Assembly: GCF_037943105.1 (NCBI RefSeq)
Contig: NZ_CP149803.1
Location: 3,204,001 to 3,268,000, forward strand
Direction: 5' to 3'
Length of the DNA: 64,000 bases
From: Pseudomonas sp. TMP9
GTDB taxonomy: Bacteria > Pseudomonadota > Gammaproteobacteria > Pseudomonadales > Pseudomonadaceae
This document shows positions 1 through 8,945 of this stretch, one piece after another. The notes under the pieces were generated by a model. The model was not told the DNA's origin, made no database searches, and was given only the letters and a program-made list of their open reading frames with translations. A program made the translations under genes and the position numbers. Within the stretch, counting starts at the first letter, position 1, and each line of letters opens with the position of its first letter.

Positions 1-1
1 G

Positions 2-796
2 CCCTTACTGATCGAGCCTGCCCAGCTGGCCAGTCGCCTGCAAGCACCTGAGCTGATTTTGCTCGATTTGACCAGCCAAGCACGCTACAGCGCTGGGCAT
101 ATCCCCGGCGCGCATTTTGTCGACCCCAAGCGCACCCAGCTGGGCCTGCCACCCGCACCCGGGCTGTTGCCGAGCCTTGAACAACTGGAGCAGCTGTTTA
201 GCGATCTTGGGCACCACCCAAACGCTGTTTATGTGGTGTATGACGATGAAGGTGGCGGCTGGGCCGGACGGTTTATTTGGCTGCTGGATGTGATCGGCCA
301 TCGGCACTATCACTACCTTGATGGCGGCGTCCTGGCTTGGCAGGCGGAAAACCGTGAGCTGAGCACCGCCGTGCCCTCTGCCAGTTCGCAAGCCGTGCAC
401 TTAAGTATTGATGCCGCGCCCACCGCTACTCGCGAGTACCTGCAAAGCCGTCTTGGCGCAGCCGACCTCGCCATCTGGGATGCGCGCTCGCCGAGCGAAT
501 ACAGCGGCGAGAAGGCCTTGGCGCAAAAAGCCGGGCATATTCCCGGCGCGATCAATTTTGAGTGGACGGTCGGCATGGACCCAGCGCGCGCCTTACGCAT
601 CCGCCAAGACCTGCAGGCGCAGCTGAATACACTCGGCATCAGCGCCGACAAGGAAATCATTACCCACTGCCAGACCCACCACCGCTCCGGCTTCACCTAC
701 TTGGCCGCCAAGATCCTTGGCTATCCAAGGGTCAAAGCTTACGCCGGCTCTTGGGGCGAGTGGGGCAACCACCCAGATACCCCGGTTGAGCGCTAA
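2..796 (+). CDS. rhdA: Thiosulfate sulfurtransferase (rhodanese), 5'-truncated by window edge
   Basis: Two-domain rhodanese, which transfers sulfane sulfur from thiosulfate to cyanide or other thiol acceptors in the cytoplasm. The reading frame is open from base 2, so the true start lies just outside the window; an in-frame TTG at 59 is internal. An N-terminal inactive rhodanese domain (motif YSAGHIPGA) is followed by a catalytic one (AGHIPGAINFEW) whose active-site loop reads CQTHHRS, with the Cys codon at 668-670. That loop is the unusual form described for Azotobacter vinelandii RhdA rather than the more common CRxGx(R/T). The C-terminal GSWGEW is typical of the family. psd follows 37 bases downstream on the same strand, so co-transcription is plausible. 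Confidence 0.93.
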   Translation, partial: PLLIEPAQLASRLQAPELILLDLTSQARYSAGHIPGAHFVDPKRTQLGLPPAPGLLPSLEQLEQLFSDLGHHPNAVYVVYDDEGGGWAGRFIWLLDVIGHRHYHYLDGGVLAWQAENRELSTAVPSASSQAVHLSIDAAPTATREYLQSRLGAADLAIWDARSPSEYSGEKALAQKAGHIPGAINFEWTVGMDPARALRIRQDLQAQLNTLGISADKEIITHCQTHHRSGFTYLAAKILGYPRVKAYAGSWGEWGNHPDTPVER

Positions 797-833
797 GCGC
801 TCGCCAGACCACTCATTACGTTAAGGAATGCCC

Positions 834-1694
834 ATGAAAGACCGCCTGTTTATCCTCAGCCAATACCTGTTGCCGCATCACCTGCTCTCCCGTTTGATCG
901 GCTGCGCTGCCGAGTGCCGCGCTGGCTGGTTTAAAAACCGCCTGATCGGTTGGTTCGCCAAGCAATATGGCGTCAACATGAGCGAGGCCCAGACTGAAGA
1001 CCTCAGCGCCTTTGCCCACTTCAATGATTTCTTCACCCGCGCCCTCAAAGCCGATGTCCGCCCGCTCAACAGCTCACCGGGTGCAGTACTTTGCCCGGCT
1101 GACGGCGCAGTCAGCCAGCTCGGCAAAATCGAACAAGGCCGGATCTTTCAAGCCAAAGGTCACAGCTTCAGCACGATTGAACTGCTAGGCGGCGACAGCC
1201 AGCGCGCTGCTGCTTTTATGGGCGGTGATTTCGCAACCATTTACCTGTCGCCCAAGGATTACCACCGCGTGCACATGCCGCTGGCTGGCACCCTGACAGA
1301 GATGGTCTATGTGCCGGGCCGGCTCTTCTCCGTCAACCAAACCACTGCGCAGAATGTGCCGGAATTGTTTGCCCGCAATGAACGCGTGGTCTGCCTGTTT
1401 GATACTGAACGTGGACCGATGGCCGTGGTACTGGTTGGCGCGATGATCGTGGCATCGATTGAGACCGTTTGGGCCGGTTTGGTAACGCCACCCAAGCGGC
1501 AACTAAAAACCTTTAAGTATGATGAAGCAGCACGCGCGCCCATCCATCTCGAAAAAGGGGCCGAGCTCGGTCGCTTCAAGCTGGGCTCAACAGCCATCGT
1601 ACTGTTTGGCCCGGAGCAAGTGCAGTGGGACGAAGAGTTCGCTGCTAACAGTCCGGTACAGATGGGCCAACGCCTCGCCTCACCACGCAGCTAA
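834..1694 (+). CDS. psd: Phosphatidylserine decarboxylase proenzyme
   Basis: Converts phosphatidylserine to phosphatidylethanolamine at the inner membrane. The proenzyme self-cleaves at a Gly-Ser bond to make a pyruvoyl group; the LGST cleavage motif is visible near the C-terminus ([12 protein letters not shown]), and FFTRALK and HRVHMPL are typical family blocks. An ATG lies at 828 and another at 834. The purine-rich TAAGGA at 822-827 is correctly spaced only for 834, giving a 286-residue protein beginning [10 protein letters not shown], the usual length. It lies just downstream of rhdA and is followed by a hairpin at 1706-1733. Confidence 0.95.
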   Translation: MKDRLFILSQYLLPHHLLSRLIGCAAECRAGWFKNRLIGWFAKQYGVNMSEAQTEDLSAFAHFNDFFTRALKADVRPLNSSPGAVLCPADGAVSQLGKIEQGRIFQAKGHSFSTIELLGGDSQRAAAFMGGDFATIYLSPKDYHRVHMPLAGTLTEMVYVPGRLFSVNQTTAQNVPELFARNERVVCLFDTERGPMAVVLVGAMIVASIETVWAGLVTPPKRQLKTFKYDEAARAPIHLEKGAELGRFKLGSTAIVLFGPEQVQWDEEFAANSPVQMGQRLASPRS

Positions 1695-1705
1695 ACGGCC
1701 AATTG

Positions 1706-1733
1706 GGCACTGCCACGTCACACGGGCAGTGCC
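1706..1733 (+). terminator. Hairpin downstream of psd
   Basis: Perfect 9-bp inverted repeat GGCACTGCC / GGCAGTGCC around a 10-base loop, starting 12 bases after the psd stop codon. There is no T-run after it, so it may act as a Rho-assisted end or an mRNA-stabilising stem rather than a classical intrinsic terminator. Confidence 0.45.
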
Positions 1734-1924
1734 GACCTAACTGAGCAACTTGAACCTGACTCACGAAAACCAGTCACAACAATGACTTCCAGCTGTTAAG
1801 CCCAGTGCGCCAGCGTAGCCATGCAGCCAAGGTCTGGGCTGCGAGGCACGCGAGATGCTGCTAGAGTCGAAACATATTGCCGAGACTCATTTGCCTTACC
1901 TGTGTGCTGGAGTATTCGATTTAG

Positions 1925-3730
1925 ATGGATAAACAGAGTTCTCACTTGCTGCTGCGTGTCTCAACGCCGGACAAGCAAAGCCTGTCATTCTGCGAAGCCA
2001 GCCCTCGTGACCTGAAAAAGTGGGCTGACGACCTGCCCAAAGCCAATATTGGTGAAACCGCGCGCCAGCTTTACCAAGCCCTGGTTGAGCTCAACCAACT
2101 GTTAACGCCTTCAGAAAACCGCCTGCAACTGCTGGAAATTCTGCGCCCAGAAATCTATTTCGTGTGCAAGCAGCTGGAAAAGCACTTTCTTAATCAAGCC
2201 ATTGTCTTGGATGAACGGCCGCGTAAGGTTGCTAACCTCTGCCAAGCCCTGCAAAACCATCTTGCCGTCGGTTACAAACTAATCGTCGCACGCTTGGCCG
2301 GCCAGCCCGGCCGGGAACGCCAGCAGTTGCTGGCCGTCGCCTTGCAGCGCGCTACGCACAGCCTGTGCGGCCCACTGATTCGCGCCAGCCAGCTGTACTG
2401 TCCGGTTCCTGAAGGGCTTTGGCTTGAGCTGCACCAGCTGTACCAAATCGCTTTAGCGCGTGACCTGCACAAAACCATGGTGCGCGACAGCCAAGCCATG
2501 CATACCCAGGGTCTGAGTACTGAGCAAAGCTACTTGGTCGCCCTGCTGCTTGGCTGCGCACGCTGCAACCAGATGCGCCAAAGCGCTATTGCTCGCCTCG
2601 CTGAAGTGCTCGAACCGTGGAGCAACCTGGTGACCTTGCAGGCTGGCAATGAGCCCTCAAGCCTGTTCGCAATTGCCCCGCAGGTGGATGGTCCGCCGCG
2701 TTATATCTCGCTGTTTCAGCACAACCAACTGCACAACGCGGTAGGGATCGATCCCAGCCAGCTAGTAGACGCCATCAAAGAGCATCTGCTGCTGCCAGCC
2801 GAAGACGCGGCCAGGTCGCGCCTAACCGTCCCCGAAGGGTTCAGCCACGACATGCTGCAGCATCTGGCCGCCGCTTGGGGGGATATCGCTGAGCGGACCT
2901 TCCAGCGCAGCCAAGGGCAAGGCGCACTGACCTTGTGCATTGGCATGAGTGCGCTGCATTTTTACCTGGCCGGTAAACGCCCATTTAATGAGGTGCTGCA
3001 GGTACCCGTGACTACCAATGCGGCAGTATTTAAGGCTGACACAGGCCCGCAGGATGTCTGGTCAAACGCTTTCGATGCACAAAAAACCAACCTGTGGGAA
3101 AACGGCCTGCCCTTCGAAGAAATCCAATACAACAAACTAGAAACAAACGCCGATAGCGCGGCACACAACAGCGCGGACAGCTACCCCGTATTTGAAGTGG
3201 CCATTGTCAACATCAGCCCTGGCGGCTATTGCCTGTCATGGCCGAAGGATGTGCCCAGCCAACTCCAGGCCGGCGAACTGCTCGGCGTACAAGGCTTGCC
3301 GCAGCAGGGCTGGAGTGTTGCGGTGGTGCGCTGGATTCGCCAGGTGCGCGGTGGCGGTACGCAAATGGGTATCGAATTAATCGCCCCGCATGCCCAAGCC
3401 TGCGGCTTGCAACTGGTGCGCAAAGCCGAGCAGAGCAGCCAATACTTACGCGCGCTGCTGCTGCCGGAAATCAGTGCCATCTCGCGACCCGCTAGCCTGA
3501 TCACCGCACGCCTGCCCTTTCAAGAAGGCAATAAAGTCAGCATCAACTTAAATGGCAGCGAACATCGCGCGGTGCTCAGCCGCCGACAAACTACGACCGG
3601 TAGCTTTAATCAGTTTGAATACCGTGGCGTCGAACAGACAAACAACGAGCAAGGGAAACCCGTCACAGCGCCGAAAAGCCGCGCGCCAGGCGGGGCGGAA
3701 GACTTTGACTCACTCTGGAAGTCGCTGTAG
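1925..3730 (+). CDS. PilZ-like domain protein upstream of fimX
   Basis: A 601-residue cytoplasmic protein with no signal peptide or membrane segment. The N-terminal ~400 residues are helix-rich and I do not recognise a named domain. Around residues 420-500 the sequence has a PilZ-like core (VAIVNISPGGYCL, then MGIELIA), and the next ~70 residues (ARLPFQEGNKVSI) resemble a further PilZ-type beta barrel. The arginine-rich RxxxR c-di-GMP contact normally found before the NxSxxG motif is not visible, so c-di-GMP binding is doubtful. The gene lies at the position of the uncharacterised PA4958 in P. aeruginosa, directly before fimX (64-base gap), which suggests a role with FimX in type IV pilus or c-di-GMP control. 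The start is ATG at 1925; a GGAG at 1909-1912 is rather far upstream. Confidence 0.75.
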   Translation: MDKQSSHLLLRVSTPDKQSLSFCEASPRDLKKWADDLPKANIGETARQLYQALVELNQLLTPSENRLQLLEILRPEIYFVCKQLEKHFLNQAIVLDERPRKVANLCQALQNHLAVGYKLIVARLAGQPGRERQQLLAVALQRATHSLCGPLIRASQLYCPVPEGLWLELHQLYQIALARDLHKTMVRDSQAMHTQGLSTEQSYLVALLLGCARCNQMRQSAIARLAEVLEPWSNLVTLQAGNEPSSLFAIAPQVDGPPRYISLFQHNQLHNAVGIDPSQLVDAIKEHLLLPAEDAARSRLTVPEGFSHDMLQHLAAAWGDIAERTFQRSQGQGALTLCIGMSALHFYLAGKRPFNEVLQVPVTTNAAVFKADTGPQDVWSNAFDAQKTNLWENGLPFEEIQYNKLETNADSAAHNSADSYPVFEVAIVNISPGGYCLSWPKDVPSQLQAGELLGVQGLPQQGWSVAVVRWIRQVRGGGTQMGIELIAPHAQACGLQLVRKAEQSSQYLRALLLPEISAISRPASLITARLPFQEGNKVSINLNGSEHRAVLSRRQTTTGSFNQFEYRGVEQTNNEQGKPVTAPKSRAPGGAEDFDSLWKSL

Positions 3731-3794
3731 ATTGCCGACGCACCCTCTTTTGTCGCCCCTTCGCGCCCGTTCGGCGCAGACTTGATAGCAGACT

Positions 3795-5864
3795 ATGGCC
3801 ATTGAAAAAAAAACCATTCGGCTACTGATACTCGAAGACTCGCAAAACGAGGCCGAGCGATTGGTTAGTCTGTTCCGTAATGCCGGACGGGCCACCCGCG
3901 TGCATCGCTTAAGTTCCAGCGATGACCTTAATGAGGTCTTGCAGCAAAGCTGGGACTTACTGATCTGCGCCCCGAGCAGCGAACAACTGACACCGAGCGA
4001 GGCGATTGGCGCGATCCGCCGCCAAGCCAAAGATATTCCGGTCATCCAACTGCTCGCCGACAATGACTCTGACAGCGTCACCGAAGCCCTGATGCTCGGC
4101 GCCCAAGATGCATTGCCGCAAGGCGAAGATGAGCGTTTAGTGCTGGTGGCCAAGCGCGAGTTGGCCAACCTAGAAGAGCGCCGCGCACGCCGCGCCTCGG
4201 AAGTGGCCCTGCGCGAAATCGAAAAACGCTGTCAGCTGCTGCTCGACAGCTCCGTCGATGCCATCACCTATGTGCACGACGGCATGCACATCTACGCTAA
4301 CCGCGCCTACCTTGAGCTGTTCGCCTATTTAGATGCAGACGAACTGGAAGGCATGCCGATGATCGACCTGATCAGCAGCAGCGACCAAGCTGGCTTCAAA
4401 GACTTCCTAAAGACCTATCACAGCACCGAAGGGCATGCCGAACTGAAATGCAGTGGCATGAAAGCCAACGGCCAGAGTTTCCCTGCGCAGATGAGCTTCT
4501 CGCCTGCCACTTATGATGGCGAACCGTGCATCCAAGTGGTCATTCGCGCCGAAACCGGCAATGCCGAATTGGAAGAAAAACTGCGGGAAATCAGCAGCCA
4601 GGACCTGGTCACCGGTCTGTTTAACCGCACGCATTTCCTTGAGCTGATGGATAACGCCGCCGTGCGCGCGGTAAATCTCGGCCAACCGTCCACATTGGCG
4701 TATATCCGCGTAGATCGCTATGCCAGCCTGCTTGCCGACATCGGTTTGGCCGACATCGATATCCTGCTTACCGACCTGGCTGACTTGCTGCGTGGCCATT
4801 TCAGCGCCGACGCCCAGTTAGCGCGTTTTGGTGATGATGTGTTTGCTGTATTGCAGCCCGGCACCAGCCCTGAGAGCACGCGCGAGCATCTCAACAGCTT
4901 ATTGAAAAAAGTCGAAGGCCATCTGTTCGACGTCAGCGGCCGCACCGTACAGAGCACCTTGTCGATTGGTGTCGCCGGGGTCAATGAGAAAACCGCTAAA
5001 GCTCAGGAAGTTGTTGACCGCGCCCACCGCTGCGCTGATGAGCTAAGCGAAGGTAACGCGATCAAAGTGTATAACCCGGCAGACGAACTGGCTGCCGCCG
5101 CGAGCCGTGGCAATGTGGTCGCCATGGTGCAGCAAGCCCTGGAGAAGAACAGCTTCCGCCTGCTGTTCCAGCCGATCATCAGCCTGCGCGGCGACAACTT
5201 TGAACACTACGAAGCACTGTTGCGCCTGATCAACCCGCAGGGCGAGGAAATCCCGCCGAAAGAGCTGTTCAGTGCGGCCAAAGAGGCTGGCCTTGCCGAA
5301 AAAATTGATCGCTGGGTGATTCTCAACTCAATCAAACTGCTCGCCGACCACCGCAGCAAAGGCCATACCACGCGCCTGTTTGTGCACCTGTCTAGCGCCA
5401 GCTTGCAAGACCCAACCCTGCTGCCCTGGCTCAGTGTCGCCTTGAAGGCGGCTCGCATGCCGTCTGATTCACTGGTGTTCCAGTTCAGCGAGCCGGATGC
5501 CATTGCCTACCTGAAACAGGTCAAGGCCATGACCCAAGGCCTCAACGAATTGCACTGCAAGACCGCACTGATCCAGTTCGGCTGCTCACTTAATCCATTC
5601 AATACCCTTAAGCATCTGCACATCGACTTCGTCAAAGTAGACAGCTCATTCTCCAATGACCTGAGCAGCGCAGAGAATCAAGAGGCGTTAAAAACCTTAC
5701 TGGCCAGCCTGCATGCTCAGGCCAAACTGACTATCGTGCCCTTTGTCGAGAGTGCCAGCGTATTGGCGACGCTGTGGCAGGCCGGGGTCAATTACATCCA
5801 GGGCCATTACTTACAAGGCCCGAGCCAGTCGATGGACTACGACTTCGCCGCCGACGACGAATAA
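3795..5864 (+). CDS. fimX: FimX-type c-di-GMP effector: REC-like, PAS, GGDEF, EAL
   Basis: A 689-residue protein matching FimX (about 690 residues), a polar c-di-GMP receptor needed for type IV pilus twitching motility in P. aeruginosa. Order of domains: receiver-like module (about 8-125, beginning LLILEDSQNEAERL), PAS (about 150-260), GGDEF (about 265-425) and EAL (about 435-680). The GGDEF signature is degenerate (GDDVF near residue 346). The EAL triplet itself is intact (YEALLRL near 470), but the metal-site DDFGTG is replaced by QFGCSL and the INLS asparagine by VHLS. The EAL domain is therefore probably a binding module without phosphodiesterase activity. It shares a bidirectional terminator with convergent serB. 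Confidence 0.9.
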   Translation: MAIEKKTIRLLILEDSQNEAERLVSLFRNAGRATRVHRLSSSDDLNEVLQQSWDLLICAPSSEQLTPSEAIGAIRRQAKDIPVIQLLADNDSDSVTEALMLGAQDALPQGEDERLVLVAKRELANLEERRARRASEVALREIEKRCQLLLDSSVDAITYVHDGMHIYANRAYLELFAYLDADELEGMPMIDLISSSDQAGFKDFLKTYHSTEGHAELKCSGMKANGQSFPAQMSFSPATYDGEPCIQVVIRAETGNAELEEKLREISSQDLVTGLFNRTHFLELMDNAAVRAVNLGQPSTLAYIRVDRYASLLADIGLADIDILLTDLADLLRGHFSADAQLARFGDDVFAVLQPGTSPESTREHLNSLLKKVEGHLFDVSGRTVQSTLSIGVAGVNEKTAKAQEVVDRAHRCADELSEGNAIKVYNPADELAAAASRGNVVAMVQQALEKNSFRLLFQPIISLRGDNFEHYEALLRLINPQGEEIPPKELFSAAKEAGLAEKIDRWVILNSIKLLADHRSKGHTTRLFVHLSSASLQDPTLLPWLSVALKAARMPSDSLVFQFSEPDAIAYLKQVKAMTQGLNELHCKTALIQFGCSLNPFNTLKHLHIDFVKVDSSFSNDLSSAENQEALKTLLASLHAQAKLTIVPFVESASVLATLWQAGVNYIQGHYLQGPSQSMDYDFAADDE

Positions 5865-5878
5865 CCCGGCGCAAACAA

Positions 5879-5904
5879 AAAAGCCGCCCGAGGGCGGCTT
5901 TTCT
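5879..5904. terminator. Bidirectional intrinsic terminator between fimX and serB
   Basis: Hairpin AAGCCGCC - CGAG - GGCGGCTT (stem 5881-5888 with 5893-5900). It is followed by TTTTCTT on the plus strand and, read on the minus strand, by TTTTTTGTTT. It lies 14 bases past the fimX stop and just past the serB stop, so it can end both convergent transcripts. Confidence 0.9.
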
Positions 5905-5915
5905 TGGCCTGGGGT

Positions 5916-7130
5916 TTACTCCAACCCGTCGCGATCACGGAAGCCGAGTAAATACAGGATGCCATCCAGCCCGAGGGTCGAAATCGCCTGTTTGGCCGAC
6001 TGCTTAACCAGCGGTTTAGCGCGGAAGGCCACGCCCAAGCCGGCAATCGCCAGCATCGGCAAGTCATTGGCGCCATCGCCCACGGCAATTGTTTGCTCCA
6101 ATCGCAGCCCTTCCTTGGCGGCCAGTTCGCGCAGCAGATCAGCTTTGCGTTGCGCATCGACAATCGGCTCGACCGCAACGCCGGTGACCAGGCCATCGAC
6201 AATCTGCAGCTCGTTGGCGAACACATAGTCGATGCCTAACTTAGCCTGCAACTGCTTAGCAAAGTAGGTAAAGCCACCGGACAGGATCGCAGTTTTATAG
6301 CCCAGACGATGCAGTTCACTAAACAGCGTTTCAGCGCCTTCAGTCAGGCGCAGCGAAGCGCCGATATCGGCCAGCACTGTTTCCGGTAAGCCTTTAAGCA
6401 ATGCCAAGCGCTCACGGAAACTGGCGGCAAAATCCAGTTCGCCGCGCATGGCACGCTCGGTAATTTGCGCGACCTTTTTACCCACGCCAGCCGCTTTAGC
6501 CAGCTCATCGATCACCTCGGCCTCGATCAGCGTCGAGTCCATGTCGAACACCGCTAAGCGGCGGTTACGCCGATAAAGCGAGTCGCGCTGGAAGGCAATG
6601 TCGACATTTAGCTCCTGCGCTACATTGAGAAACTCAGCACGCAGGGCTGCTGGATCAGCAGGCTCCCCACGCACCGAAAATTCGATGCAGCCCTTGCCTT
6701 GTTCAGCCGGCATATCCAGCGGCATACGCCCGGAAAGACGATCAATATGGTCGATATTCAGCGCATAACGCGCGGTAATCGCACTGACACGCTGCAATTG
6801 CTCAGCCGTGACCTTACGCGTGAGCAAGGTCACGATATGCCGAGCTTTGCCCTGACCGCTGACCCACTGTTGGTAATCCGCCTCGGAGACGGGCGTGAAA
6901 CGTACCTGCTGATCGAGCTTGTAGGCGGTAAAAAGGATGTCTTTAAGCACCGATGAGGCGCGTTCGGTGTCAGGAATTTCGACCAGAATGCCGAACGACA
7001 GGGTGTCGTGGATCACCGCCTGGCCAATGTCGAGGATGCTCACCCCGCCTTGGGCCAAGACGCCGGTGATGGCAGCGGTCAAACCGGGACGGTCTTCGCC
7101 GGTGATATTGATCAGGACGATTTCGCGCAA
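5916..7130 (-). CDS. serB: Phosphoserine phosphatase with two ACT domains
   Basis: Final step of L-serine biosynthesis: hydrolyses O-phospho-L-serine. The 404-residue protein has tandem ACT-like regulatory domains (about 1-90 and 95-175) and a HAD-family phosphatase core with nucleophile motif DMDST (residues 196-200), ILSGGF and GDGANDLPM. This is the long Pseudomonas form, in contrast to the shorter E. coli enzyme. The start is TTG at 7128-7130, preceded by GGAG about 9 bases upstream, giving the family-typical N-terminus MREIVLINITGEDRPG. It is divergent from the Smp-type gene and convergent with fimX. Confidence 0.96.
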   Translation of the reverse strand: MREIVLINITGEDRPGLTAAITGVLAQGGVSILDIGQAVIHDTLSFGILVEIPDTERASSVLKDILFTAYKLDQQVRFTPVSEADYQQWVSGQGKARHIVTLLTRKVTAEQLQRVSAITARYALNIDHIDRLSGRMPLDMPAEQGKGCIEFSVRGEPADPAALRAEFLNVAQELNVDIAFQRDSLYRRNRRLAVFDMDSTLIEAEVIDELAKAAGVGKKVAQITERAMRGELDFAASFRERLALLKGLPETVLADIGASLRLTEGAETLFSELHRLGYKTAILSGGFTYFAKQLQAKLGIDYVFANELQIVDGLVTGVAVEPIVDAQRKADLLRELAAKEGLRLEQTIAVGDGANDLPMLAIAGLGVAFRAKPLVKQSAKQAISTLGLDGILYLLGFRDRDGLE

Positions 7131-7241
7131 AACTCGTTCTCCGGTGCAGCGTCAGGGACGGCGGCCCGCTAAACAGATCACAGGCCGTGCATAGGCGCAC
7201 ATTCTACTCATTTTCAGCGGCAAACAGCCACGCACGGCGCT

Positions 7242-7269
7242 TTGCCCACTGCGGAGCCGCCGTTATACT
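7242..7269 (+). promoter_or_regulatory. Putative sigma70 promoter of the Smp-type gene
   Basis: TTGCCC (7242-7247), a 16-base spacer, then TATACT (7264-7269), followed by a GC-rich discriminator GCGCGCC and a short leader to the GTG at 7304. The 15 bases GTTATACTGCGCGCC recur exactly at 25148-25162 ahead of another gene. Confidence 0.5.
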
Positions 7270-7303
7270 GCGCGCCACCTACAGTCAACATGAGCGGAGC
7301 TCT

Positions 7304-8836
7304 GTGAACCGGCCCGCCCCCGTAAAGCCCGATAATTTCTTCTTGTTGCTGTTCCAGGCGCTGCGGCAAAAACGCATCCCGCTGGCGCTGCGCATCGTCA
7401 GCCATAGCCTGCTGCTGGTCGCCCTGGCGCTGGTGATTTACGGCTGGGTGATTGGTATGCAATTCAAGCATGCCATGCAGCAGCAGGCCGAAGCCTTGGG
7501 CACCAGCCTGATCACCCAAACCGCGACCTCGGCAACCGAGCTGCTGGTGTCTAACGATATTCTCAGCCTCAACGTGCTGCTCAATAACCTGGTGAAAAAC
7601 CCACTGGTGGCCCATGCGGCCATCTACAGCGTGGACAACCGCATCCTCGCCGAGGCCGGCTCACGTCCAAGCCAGAGCATGCTCGGTGAAACCGAAGGGC
7701 TGTATTCCACACCGATCACCTTCCAAGAAGTGATCGCCGGGCAGCTGCGCATCAGCCTGGACATGCAGCAATTCCAGCAGCCAATGACCATCAGCCTGCA
7801 AAGCATGGGTATTCTCAGCTTGATTTTGTTGGCCCTGACCCTGTCGCTGAGCATGCGCTTGGGCCGGCATATCTCCACCCCGCTGCTGCAACTACGCGTG
7901 TGGCTGCGCGACCCGGATGATCCCGCCCCAGGTGCCGGCCGCCAAGATGAAATTGGCGATCTAGCGCGCCAGTTGCAAGCCAGGTTGGTGCCAGAGTCGC
8001 CGGCGCAGCCGCAACAATCGGCTTTCTACGACGACGAAGCGGACACGCAAGGCGCGCACGCTTACCTCGATGAGTCGTTCGATAATGAACCGAACTTCAA
8101 CGTGAGTGATTGGCACGATGAACAGGACGATGAGCCAGACGACTCAATCGAACCGAGGCAGAACGGTACTGCGCGCTATGACGACCGCGACGTAGATGAT
8201 CCCTTTTCCGAACTACGGGACAGCGCTGAACCGGCTGCAGTTTCCATAGCACCGCAACAGCCACAACCCAGTGCCGTACTGGCCATTCAATTGGGCGCCC
8301 AAGAGCAGTTGCGTCGCCTGCCGCGTAGCCGCTTGATGGAGTTACTGCAACGCTACCGCGACTGCCTGGACCGGGCCGCCAGCTTGTATGAGGGCGAGCT
8401 GCATACCCTCAGTGATGGCAGCAGCTTGATGCTGTTCCACCAGCTTGATTGTGGCGAGGACTACCTGACCCACGCGATTTGCTGCGGTGAACTGATGCGC
8501 GCCCTCGGCCATGCCCTGCAAATTGAAGTGGCAGACAGCGGCATTACCTTACAGCTGCAACTGGGCCTGACCCAGGGCGAAAACCTCAGCGATCTCAGCC
8601 AAGGCGACCTGCTGCTGAGTGAGACAGCGCAAAATGCCTTAGCGCTCTCCCAGCACAGCCGCAACCTGCTGCTGGTCGAACGCAGCATTGCCGACGATGC
8701 CTTGGTCAGCCAACGCGCACGTATTCGTGCAATTGCCAGCCCGCAGGGGGCCTGCTGCGTAGAGCGCCTACTGGAACCATACCCATCGCTGCTGGAGCGG
8801 CAGATGGCGCACATGCTCGAAAGCAACCAGACCTGA
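7304..8836 (+). CDS. Smp/YtjB-type membrane protein with HAMP-like segment and cyclase-like C-terminus
   Basis: A 510-residue inner-membrane protein. One membrane segment at about 31-52, a periplasmic region of ~110 residues, a second membrane segment at about 164-184, a HAMP-like stretch (DEIGDLARQL) and then an unusually acidic linker (about 230-320). The C-terminal ~190 residues look like a class III nucleotide-cyclase fold: LPRSRLMELLQRYRDCLDRA followed by LSDGSSLMLF, resembling the region around the cyclase GDG hairpin. The first metal-binding aspartate appears absent (AIQLG), so activity is unlikely. The start chosen is GTG at 7304 (GGAG at 7294-7297). Upstream in-frame GTG 7187 would place coding sequence across the promoter. 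The N-terminal half resembles Smp, encoded next to serB in E. coli as well. Function unknown. Confidence 0.8.
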   Translation: MNRPAPVKPDNFFLLLFQALRQKRIPLALRIVSHSLLLVALALVIYGWVIGMQFKHAMQQQAEALGTSLITQTATSATELLVSNDILSLNVLLNNLVKNPLVAHAAIYSVDNRILAEAGSRPSQSMLGETEGLYSTPITFQEVIAGQLRISLDMQQFQQPMTISLQSMGILSLILLALTLSLSMRLGRHISTPLLQLRVWLRDPDDPAPGAGRQDEIGDLARQLQARLVPESPAQPQQSAFYDDEADTQGAHAYLDESFDNEPNFNVSDWHDEQDDEPDDSIEPRQNGTARYDDRDVDDPFSELRDSAEPAAVSIAPQQPQPSAVLAIQLGAQEQLRRLPRSRLMELLQRYRDCLDRAASLYEGELHTLSDGSSLMLFHQLDCGEDYLTHAICCGELMRALGHALQIEVADSGITLQLQLGLTQGENLSDLSQGDLLLSETAQNALALSQHSRNLLLVERSIADDALVSQRARIRAIASPQGACCVERLLEPYPSLLERQMAHMLESNQT

Positions 8837-8945
8837 ACAACAGCGTTTAACTGACTGGATGCAATCAGCTACCTCTTGCATACAGGCAGGGGGCACGCAC
8901 CTCTTGCAACCGCAGATAAATCCAGTCGCCGCGCTGGGCGTGTCG

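Noticed and set aside
1821..2015. 64-codon frame before the PilZ-like gene
   Set aside because: Overlaps the real start at 1925 in another frame, with no domain; the rest of 1734-1924 holds nothing I can support.
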